Assembly (NCBI GenBank): GCA_964638815.1 | Contig: CAZXBB010000068.1 | Coordinates: 1 to 5,975 of the forward strand | From: CAZXBB01 sp964638815 | Lineage (GTDB): Bacteria; Planctomycetota; Phycisphaerae; Phycisphaerales; SM1A02 | Direction of reading: 5' to 3' | Length of the DNA: 5,975 nt | Shown here: one piece after another, positions 1-4,233 of the stretch | How the letters are laid out: each line of letters begins with the position of its first letter | How positions within the stretch are numbered: position 1 is the stretch's first letter | The notes under the pieces: model-generated | Seen by the model: the letters and a program-made list of their open reading frames with translations, nothing else | Told to the model about the DNA's origin: nothing | The model's database searches: none | Translations under genes and position numbers: made by a program

Positions 1-141
1 GCGACGACCGCCTCGATCCGCGTGATCTGAAAGGACGAGCCGTCGTCGGCGCCGGAAAGCGAGAAGTTATCCACGGTAGTGAACGCGCTCTCGGGCATGC
101 CGGGCGGGAACTGGGACGACGAAAGTGCAGTCGGCGTGAAC
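1..141. repeat. Left copy of the 141-bp terminal direct repeat
   Basis: This stretch is base-for-base identical to 5835-5975. It lies inside the PEP-CTERM-like gene that reads off the left end. Overlapping the two copies gives a closed circle of 5834 bp and restores that gene in frame. A perfect end overlap of exactly 141 bases is what a de Bruijn assembler using a 141-base k-mer leaves on a circular path. The repeat is thus more likely an end overlap than two biological copies, although a chromosomal tandem duplication would look the same. Confidence 0.95.
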
Positions 142-242
142 GGCTCGCCGCCGATCTGATCGAACAGCACCTCGCCTGCGGTTCCGGCCGTCAGCATGCC
201 CGCGGCTCCGAACGCAATGATCGCCCTGGCCGTCGAGTTCAT
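1..242 (-). CDS. PEP-CTERM-like secreted protein, N-terminal part (continues at 5834)
   Basis: This is the first 80 codons of a gene cut by the window edge; joined to the right-end part it makes 237 residues. The ATG at 242-240 follows a strong Shine-Dalgarno GAGGAGGA (256-249) with a 6-nt spacer, which settles the start. The protein opens MNSTARAIIAFGAAGMLTAG, a typical export signal with probable cleavage near residues 22-23. The mature start (about VLFDQIGGEPFTP) has the look of planctomycete secreted proteins in which an early segment describes a beta-sandwich domain. The exported product is presumably anchored in the envelope by the C-terminal motif encoded at the other end. Its molecular function is unknown. 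Upstream lies a 257-379 stretch with no gene, then a VapC relic. Confidence 0.8.
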   Translation of the reverse strand, partial: MNSTARAIIAFGAAGMLTAGTAGEVLFDQIGGEPFTPTALSSSQFPPGMPESAFTTVDNFSLSGADDGSSFQITRIEAVV

Positions 243-248
243 CGATGG

Positions 249-256
249 TCCTCCTC
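249..256 (-). promoter_or_regulatory. Shine-Dalgarno of the PEP-CTERM-like gene
   Basis: GAGGAGGA on the minus strand, 6 nt before the ATG at 242. It fixes the start and shows that the sequence left of the 141-bp repeat holds the genuine 5' end of the gene. Confidence 0.75.
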
Positions 257-379
257 GTACTGATGGCGGCGCTCGGGCGTGCAGTGAGAGAGAGAGAGCC
301 CGCTCTCCGGAATGAGACGCCGGGATGGCGGGAGGCTGTCACGAATTCGCGGAGTGACGCCAGCGTCGAGCGGAGGTTG
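257..379. other. Leader/intergenic DNA upstream of the PEP-CTERM-like gene
   Basis: No gene is supported here. The stretch holds a 13-nt GA dinucleotide run (286-298) that overlaps a short inverted repeat GAGAGC/GCTCTC (294-307). On the minus strand this gives a CU-rich untranslated leader before the PEP-CTERM-like gene. I see no convincing -35/-10 pair. Confidence 0.4.
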
Positions 380-463
380 CAGTCGACCCTCGATCCGGAC
401 CTGGGCGATCCGCATCCGGTCGAATGGGTCCTGGTGGTGCCGGTGCCCGACGTCGGCCTCAAC
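380..463 (-). pseudogene. VapC-like PIN-domain toxin, C-terminal relic
   Basis: The minus-strand frame directly after a TAG (466-464) reads VEADVGHRHHQDPFDRMRIA, then QVRIEGRL. H-x-DPFDR-M-x-IAQ-x-x-x-E is the signature of the last third of VapC toxins, PIN-domain ribonucleases. The DPFDR aspartate is one of their metal-binding acidic residues. The usual continuation (a Thr-x-Asp segment and the last strand) is missing, as are the N-terminal two thirds and any VapB antitoxin. It is therefore a dead fragment of about 28 codons. The family call rests on one motif, but the motif is distinctive. Confidence 0.6.
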
Positions 464-478
464 CTACGAGCTGCGCCG

Positions 479-874
479 CTACGGGTGTGAATCCGCACCG
501 CCGAGCCGCCGGCGTGCACGATCTCGATGGAGGCCGGCGGCTGGTCCGCGCGAGCCCCGATCACGGTCACCGGGACGAACGCGGCCCTCGGGGCAGCGGC
601 CGCCGCGCATGGTATCGTCGGCGCTATGGAACGCCTGCCGCACCGCGCCGAGGACGGCCTCGTCGCTGGGCCACGGCCGGCGCAGAAGTCGGGCGACCAG
701 ACCCCCCTTCCGGGAGACGACCGTCCGACCATCGACGACGATGTCGAACTGTCCCATGCGGCCCTTTTGCAGCTCGACGGGCGTTCCCACGGCGTCCCGG
801 ATCAGGGCCGCGAAACTCGCGGCCTTCCTGGCGACCGTCCCTCAGGTGTGGCAGTAAACGATCGAGACCCGCAT
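479..874 (-). CDS. SelW/Rdx-like thioredoxin-fold protein, probable selenoprotein (TGA = Sec at codon 11)
   Basis: The start ATG is at 874-872, an in-frame TGA is at 844-842 (codon 11), and the stop TAG is at 481-479: 131 residues if TGA is read through. The N-terminus is MRVSIVYCHT-U-GTVARKAA. This is the beta-strand, C-x-x-U redox loop and helix start of the Rdx family (SelW/SelT/SelH type). Then come a strand-strand-helix core with GQFDIVVDGRTVVSRK (about residues 41-56) and a C-terminal helix SDEAVLGAVRQAF (70-82). The match runs on both sides of the TGA in a single frame, as expected for selenocysteine. A SECIS-like hairpin follows at the right distance. The family core is about 85-95 residues; residues 88-131 are Arg/Gly-rich and run into the IS66-like relic in another frame, so the natural stop was probably lost. 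No good Shine-Dalgarno is visible; TACACT lies 6 nt before the ATG, which would fit a leaderless message. Rdx proteins are thiol redox proteins of uncertain partner. Alternative: a Cys homologue inactivated by a nonsense change. Confidence 0.6.
481..603 (-). pseudogene. IS66-family accessory ORF (TnpA-like) C-terminal relic
   Basis: One minus-strand frame in this stretch reads PRAAFVPVTVIGARADQPPA, then SIEIVHAGGSAVRI. The pairing of FVPV-x-V with a following IE-x-V-x-x-GG-x-x-x-RI segment matches, from memory, the C-terminal end of the small IS66-type accessory protein. That family usually continues with a last helix, which is not seen here. No IS66 TnpB, no transposase and no terminal inverted repeats are present. 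The relic directly follows the SelW-like core in a different frame and explains why that gene gains an atypical tail. The assignment is tentative and needs a profile search. Confidence 0.45.
806..824 (-). promoter_or_regulatory. Bacterial SECIS-like hairpin after the TGA codon
   Basis: On the minus strand GGCCGCG, loop AGTTT, CGCGGCC forms a perfect 7-bp stem with a 5-nt loop. The stem starts 18 nt and the loop 25 nt after the TGA. Known rules for bacterial SECIS elements are a small apical loop about 16-37 nt downstream with a G among the first two loop bases. The second loop base here is G, so both rules are met. The element lies inside the coding region, as in bacteria. A chance hairpin in GC-rich DNA cannot be ruled out. 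Confidence 0.55.
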
Positions 875-910
875 TGGGTCAGTGTAGCCGTATCCCCGGC
901 GCGGCGCATT

Positions 911-932
911 CACCCGAGCTCTTTCTCGGGTG
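911..932. terminator. Perfect 8-bp hairpin between the small secreted gene and the SelW-like gene
   Basis: CACCCGAG, loop CTCTTT, CTCGGGTG is a perfect 8-bp stem with a 6-nt loop. It stands 84 nt after the stop of the small secreted gene and 37 nt before the SelW-like start, both on the minus strand. There is no T-run on either side, so it is not a canonical intrinsic terminator. It could be a non-canonical terminator, an RNA-stabilising hairpin or an operator. Confidence 0.4.
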
Positions 933-1015
933 CGTGAGCGTGCTCCTTCGCTGCGCGTCCCGACATGATCCTTGTCGTGGGGTTCGTCTTCATCGTCCCC
1001 TTCGCCGCCGGCTTC

Positions 1016-1465
1016 CTACATTCGCGTCGTGGTGCCGGCGACCGAGTATCCCGCGTCGGTCGCGGTGAAGTAGGTGCCCTTGCCCTTGTCGATGATCACG
1101 AAGTCGCCACCGGCCTGGAGGCCGAGCCAGGGCAAGTCGATGACGACCGAACCGGTTCCGTCGTCGTTCACGCTGTACGTACCGGTGAACGAGCCCGTGA
1201 ACGCGGTGCCGCCGACACTCGTCGTGAACACGGCAGAGAGGTGCCCGCGCCCATCGAAATCGATGCGCCCGCTGCTCGCGACGGCTCCCAGCGCGGCCGA
1301 GCCGCTGTACGTAAAGCCGTGCTGCCCCTGGAGAGTGCGCAATCCGTAGTGATCGCGGCCGCTCGCCTGGACGGAGTCCACCGTACTCGCCGGTGGCCCA
1401 AAGCTGCCGAGGATCCAGAGACCGAGGACGAGCACCAAACCGCGCAAGAGCGTGTTGCGAAGCAT
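1016..1465 (-). CDS. Small secreted beta-rich protein, function unknown
   Basis: 149 residues. The ATG at 1465-1463 is chosen because GGAGAA (1477-1472) precedes it by 6 nt and the protein then begins with an export signal (MLRNTLLRG, hydrophobic core about residues 10-22, likely cleavage between 26 and 34). An upstream in-frame ATG at 1549 would add 28 residues before the signal and is rejected. The mature part has a pattern I recognise from uncharacterised secreted proteins of several soil and aquatic phyla. It contains GRIDFDGRGHLSAVFTTSVGG (about 62-82), then FTGSFTGTYSVNDDGTGSV and finally DFVIIDKGKGTYF, ending GTTTRM. Alternating Gly/Thr/aromatic residues suggest an all-beta fold. No catalytic motif is seen. 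It is divergent from the dockerin-tailed gene at 1734. Confidence 0.75.
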   Translation of the reverse strand: MLRNTLLRGLVLVLGLWILGSFGPPASTVDSVQASGRDHYGLRTLQGQHGFTYSGSAALGAVASSGRIDFDGRGHLSAVFTTSVGGTAFTGSFTGTYSVNDDGTGSVVIDLPWLGLQAGGDFVIIDKGKGTYFTATDAGYSVAGTTTRM

Positions 1466-1471
1466 CGCAGG

Positions 1472-1477
1472 TTCTCC
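1472..1477 (-). promoter_or_regulatory. Shine-Dalgarno deciding the start of the small secreted protein
   Basis: GGAGAA on the minus strand, 6 nt before the ATG at 1465. It favours this start over the ATG at 1549, which has no such site. Confidence 0.6.
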
Positions 1478-1523
1478 AGACGGGGAAAGGAAATGCCGAT
1501 TCGCGGACTGAGACGCTCCATTC

Positions 1524-1549
1524 ATTCTAATGAGGAGTGCCGGATCCAA
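1524..1549 (-). promoter_or_regulatory. Weak promoter candidate for the small secreted protein
   Basis: On the minus strand TAGAAT (1529-1524) matches the -10 consensus at five of six positions and lies about 60 nt before the ATG. TTGGAT (1549-1544) could serve as -35, but the 14-nt spacing is too short. A weaker AATGAA box would restore 17 nt. The site is suggestive only. Confidence 0.2.
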
Positions 1550-1733
1550 GAGCAGAGAATCCGCCGCTCAAACGTCACCCGCCCGACCGCGCCGAGCATC
1601 TCCTCCTCGTCCGCGCGGGCGACCGGATGCGGGCAAGCTTCGAGTCTACGGCTAGGCGAGGCGATCGGCGTCAGCTACAGTGATCTGATCGCCCCGGAGG
1701 TGAACGGCGAGTCGGGGACACGGAGGGAAGGTC

Positions 1734-3146
1734 ATGCGAAGTCGGCGGAAACTGCTTGCGTTGCTGGCGGGCGTGTCCATCGGTCTCAGCGGCCCAACGG
1801 CGGATGGCGGCGGCCTCGTCGGCCCCGACGTCATCACCGGCGATCTGCAGGCGAGCCGCTGGTGGGCGACGGACGAGGTCGAGACCGCGTACTCGATCGG
1901 GGTCACGGCGTGCAATCTCGGGGATGAGGCGCTCGGGTGGCACGGCAATCCGTCGCACGAGCACGGCATCGCCGCCCAGAACATGTTCCGGGTGTCGGCC
2001 GACGGCCGAATCGAGCAGCTCGGGCAGGCGTGGCTCTTCCACATGTTCTGCGCACTCCAGCAGAACGTCTGTGGAGTCTGTGAGGGAGGCGGCGGCTGTC
2101 AGTCCGTGCTGCACCCGCTGTGCTCCGATCCGCACACGTCGAGCCGCGCCGGATCGCAGGGAGGGCTCGGGCCGAAGTGGCAGGTGAACCCGCACACGGT
2201 CGAGTTCCCGTTGCCGTGGAACGGCGGGGAAGGAACGGACGGTTCCTTTCGCCGGCGGATCCGGGTCAGAAACGTCGAGCTCGATCCGAAGCTGAATCCC
2301 GGGGCCCGGTACTTTCTCGAGGCGCAGTTCATCGCGCCCGACGATGCGGCCCGCGGCAACGGAAACAACGGCGCGTCGTATCGCGAGGTGACGGTCGATC
2401 CGGACACCCACCTTCTCACGTTCGTCGCGCCCACGCAACGCGAACGAGCCGGCATACACGCCTGGCCGGACAGTGACCCCGCGGTGTCCGTCGTCGAGAT
2501 CCAGGTCGACGCGGATGGCAAGCCCGACGCGCAGACCGGCACCTTCGACGACGGCCTCTTCTTCCTCGCGTACCGCGCGACGGACAACGGCGACGGCACG
2601 TGGCGCTACGAGTACGCGATCCAGAATCTGAACTCTCACCGCGCGGGCCGGAGCTTTCTCGTCCCGATTCCGGACACGGTTGCGATCACCAACGTCGGCT
2701 TCCACGACGTTGACTATCACAGCGGCGACGGCATCGGCGGCGTGAACTTCGACGGCACGGACTGGCGGGCGACGATCGCGGACGGCGCGATCCGATGGGA
2801 CACGGACAGTATCGAGACGAACGAGAACGCGAACGCGCTGCGGTGGGGCACGCTGTACAACTTCCGGTTCACGGCGGACGCCCCGCCGGCTCCCGTCACC
2901 GGGCGTCTTGATCTGTTCCGCCCAGGCGATCCCGCGTTCATGCCGATCGCGCTGCTCGGCCCGAACGGATGTCCCGGCGATCTCGACGCGGACGGCGTCG
3001 TGGATTTCGCGGATGTGCTCGCGGTGCTCGCCGCATGGGGCCCGTGCCCGCCGCCCCCGGATTGCACGGCCGACCTCGACGCCGGCGGCGCCGTGGACTT
3101 CGCCGATCTCCTCCGCGTGCTGGCGGCGTGGGGGCCGTGTCGGTAG
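1734..3146 (+). CDS. Secreted planctomycete protein with two C-terminal dockerin-like repeats
   Basis: 470 residues. The ATG at 1734 is preceded by GGAGGG (1722-1727). The signal peptide is MRSRRKLLALLAGVSIGLSG, with cleavage near residue 23. The body matches, from memory, a widespread uncharacterised planctomycete family. Its typical elements appear in order: GPDVITGDLQ, ACNLGDEALGW, AAQNMFR, QLGQAWLFHMFCALQQNVCG, a Cys-rich patch (about 113-132), PGARYFLEAQFIAPDDAARG, YEYAIQNLNSHRAGRSFLVP, FHDVDYHSGDG (323-333) and ALRWGTLYNFRF (368-379). The last 58 residues hold two Ca-binding-loop repeats. The product is exported and probably part of a surface or extracellular assembly; the partner domain and any enzymatic activity are unknown. 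No catalytic residues are recognised. Confidence 0.9.
   Translation: MRSRRKLLALLAGVSIGLSGPTADGGGLVGPDVITGDLQASRWWATDEVETAYSIGVTACNLGDEALGWHGNPSHEHGIAAQNMFRVSADGRIEQLGQAWLFHMFCALQQNVCGVCEGGGGCQSVLHPLCSDPHTSSRAGSQGGLGPKWQVNPHTVEFPLPWNGGEGTDGSFRRRIRVRNVELDPKLNPGARYFLEAQFIAPDDAARGNGNNGASYREVTVDPDTHLLTFVAPTQRERAGIHAWPDSDPAVSVVEIQVDADGKPDAQTGTFDDGLFFLAYRATDNGDGTWRYEYAIQNLNSHRAGRSFLVPIPDTVAITNVGFHDVDYHSGDGIGGVNFDGTDWRATIADGAIRWDTDSIETNENANALRWGTLYNFRFTADAPPAPVTGRLDLFRPGDPAFMPIALLGPNGCPGDLDADGVVDFADVLAVLAAWGPCPPPPDCTADLDAGGAVDFADLLRVLAAWGPCR
2970..3140 (+). repeat. Two dockerin type I-like repeats in the secreted protein
   Basis: Residues 413-438 and 444-469 are two copies of C-x-x-DLDA-x-G-x-VDFAD-x-L-x-VLAAWGPC, joined by a short PPPPD linker. 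Copy 1 keeps the calcium-loop pattern D-x-D-x-D-G-x-V-D; copy 2 has Gly (DAGGAVD) in place of the third loop Asp. This tail is common in Phycisphaerae secreted proteins and resembles clostridial dockerin repeats. No cohesin is encoded here. Confidence 0.85.
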
Positions 3147-3210
3147 CGCCGAATGTCGTTTACTTTGCGCGTAGCTCGTGGTGCGATAGGAGCTTGCGCG
3201 AACCGGAGGC

Positions 3211-3273
3211 GTTCACCATTCCCCAATTCCTCCAGTCCCGGTTTCCGATTCACCGATCCCCGTTCCCCGTTCG
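3211..3273. repeat. Degenerate 7-8-nt tandem array (ATTCCCCG-like)
   Basis: The plus strand repeats an A/T-T-T-C-C-C-C-G-like word with drift: ATTCCCCA, ATTCCTCC, AGTCCCGG, TTTCCGA, TTCACCGA, TCCCCG, TTCCCCG. On the other strand this is a GGGGAAC/GGGGATC series. Such decayed heptamer-type repeats are intergenic in several bacterial groups. The copies are too diverged to define a precise unit. Confidence 0.5.
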
Positions 3274-3415
3274 GGCGGCGACGGCGAACCGGCGACAACG
3301 AACCGGCGACGGCGGGAGGAGACGTTCGGTCGTCTCACGCGAGGTCGCCGCCAGCCGCCTGAACCGCATGGTCGTGGATCGGAGTCGATGAAGCTGGCGG
3401 ATTGAGGGCTCGCGC

Positions 3416-3421
3416 GGAGGA
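3416..3421 (+). promoter_or_regulatory. Shine-Dalgarno selecting the GTG start of the GNAT gene
   Basis: GGAGGA, 7 nt before GTG at 3429. It lies inside the reading frame if the TTG at 3402 were used, so GTG is the better start. Confidence 0.7.
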
Positions 3422-3428
3422 CGTTGGT

Positions 3429-3866
3429 GTGGAGATCGCGATTCGCCTTCTCGGCCCGCAGGACCTTGCGATGCTGGACGCCGTCGCACCGGAGGTGTTC
3501 GACAATGCGATCGATCCCCGGTGGGCCGCCGAGTTTCTTTCGGACCCGCGCCACCACCTGGCCGTCGCGGTGGCGGACCGGACGGTCGTCGGAATGGCGT
3601 CGGCGGTGCACTACGTTCACCCGGACAAGCCGCCGCAGCTCTGGGTGAACGAAGTCGGCGTCGCCCCGGCGCACCGCAACCGCGGGGTCGGGCGCCGCCT
3701 GGTCGCCGCGCTCCTGTCGCATGCGCGCGACATCGGGTGCACGTCGGCCTGGGTGGGCACGGGCGTCGGCAATGCGGCCGCGCGACGGAGCTTCCGGGCC
3801 GCGGGCGGCATCGAGGACGGGGAGCCGTTCACTCTGCTGACGTTTTTCCTCGGCGCCCGCTCCTGA
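3429..3866 (+). CDS. GNAT-family N-acetyltransferase
   Basis: 145 residues from GTG at 3429, chosen over TTG at 3402 because GGAGGA sits 7 nt upstream of GTG. The protein begins MEIAIRLLGPQDLAML, the first strand and helix of a GNAT fold. Motif A is clear: LWVNEVGVAPAHRNRGVGRR (about 71-90), containing the acetyl-CoA pyrophosphate loop R-x-x-G-x-G as RNRGVG (83-88). Motif B follows, with a helix and N-x-x-A-x-R-x-F-R. Segments AIDPRWAAEFLSDPRHHLAV and ASAVHYVHPDKPPQLW resemble the AAC(3)-I / general GNAT subgroup. Those proteins transfer acetyl from acetyl-CoA to an amine; the substrate here cannot be told, and aminoglycoside resistance should not be assumed. It is cytosolic and a single gene, with a 282-bp gap upstream and a convergent neighbour downstream. 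Confidence 0.88.
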   Translation: MEIAIRLLGPQDLAMLDAVAPEVFDNAIDPRWAAEFLSDPRHHLAVAVADRTVVGMASAVHYVHPDKPPQLWVNEVGVAPAHRNRGVGRRLVAALLSHARDIGCTSAWVGTGVGNAAARRSFRAAGGIEDGEPFTLLTFFLGARS

Positions 3867-4144
3867 AGGACGAAGGACGAGCGGATCGACGACGTTCCCG
3901 ATGTCCACGTCGCCGTGGCCAGGGTCGAAGCGGTCGGGGGTCAACGCCCTGTTCCATGCGCGGCAACGAAAGCCACGCACGGAGGTCGCCTGGCGTCATC
4001 AGCGCATGGACCTCCGCGACGGGCCATGCATTGGCCCCCGTGCACCAGAAACGCGAAGGGCGTCGTGCCGGCCGGGTGTGCCACCTGGCCCGCAGCGTAT
4101 TGCCGGTTCGGGACCCGCCGAGGATCGAGGTGAAATCACCCACG
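3867..4144. other. Convergent intergenic stretch, no recognised gene
   Basis: This lies between the end of the GNAT gene and the structured element before the MASE1 stop. All six frames were read. Open frames exist because of high G+C, but none has a family signature, a good ribosome site or even amino-acid composition. A 7-nt direct repeat GAAGGAC occurs twice in tandem at the GNAT stop (3865-3878). Confidence 0.5.
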
Positions 4145-4195
4145 AAGGTGCGTGCACATCTTGGTGCACGCGCGCGTACGAGCGACGCGCACCTT
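4145..4195. other. 51-bp element able to form a perfect three-way junction
   Basis: The outer stem is AAGGT (4145-4149) with ACCTT (4191-4195). Inside it sit two adjacent hairpins. The first is GCGTGCAC, loop ATCTTG, GTGCACGC (4150-4171); the second is GCGCGT, loop ACGAGCG, ACGCGC (4172-4190). No base is unpaired at the junction. The outer arms can also pair as AAGGTGCG/CGCACCTT (8 bp) by opening the hairpin bases next to the junction, giving competing folds. The element lies 39 nt after the stop of the minus-strand MASE1 gene and 279 nt after the plus-strand GNAT gene. A bidirectional terminator lacking a T-run is the simplest reading; a structured RNA or a DNA cruciform site is possible. 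Confidence 0.55.
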
Positions 4196-4233
4196 ACCTC
4201 GGTGATCCCGTCGGTCGGGCGATCGCCGTGGAG

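Larger units (their letters stand above)
3147..3428. other. Gap between the dockerin-tailed gene and the GNAT gene
   Basis: No gene is supported. An imperfect hairpin (AGCTC/GAGCT with flanking GCGC/GCGC, about 3169-3200) follows the stop of the secreted protein and may help end transcription, but it has no T-run. Next comes a C-rich degenerate tandem stretch (3211-3273), then two near-copies of CGAACCGGCGAC (about 3284-3310). Short frames here are Arg/Pro-rich composition artefacts. Confidence 0.5.

Noticed and set aside
67..732. 221-codon minus-strand open frame
   Set aside because: It overlaps the SelW-like core and the start of the PEP-CTERM-like gene in the wrong frame. It is Arg/Ser/Pro-rich and has no ribosome site. 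Only its 603-481 part resembles a real protein (IS66-type relic), reported separately.
965..1927. 320-codon plus-strand open frame
   Set aside because: It is antisense to the small secreted protein and overlaps the start of the dockerin-tailed gene. Its Arg/Ala/Gly/Glu composition is typical of GC-rich shadows, and it has no family motif.
1671..2720. 349-codon minus-strand open frame antisense to the dockerin-tailed gene
   Set aside because: Composition is dominated by Arg/Val/Ala/Asp from the antisense of a well-recognised secreted protein; no domain is seen.
3829..4143. 104-codon minus-strand frame with MTPGDLRAW, faintly like the start of a helix-turn-helix regulator
   Set aside because: The likeness covers only about nine residues. 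There is no recognition helix after it, it overlaps the GNAT end, and it has no ribosome site.
4145..4195. Integron attC-type recombination site
   Set aside because: The expected R-box core sequences (GTTRRRY/RYYYAAC) are absent at the arms, and no integrase is encoded.
4218..4227. Palindrome GGCGATCGCC, like the cyanobacterial HIP1 word
   Set aside because: It is a single occurrence in GC-rich DNA, next to the MASE1 stop; nothing else suggests cyanobacteria.
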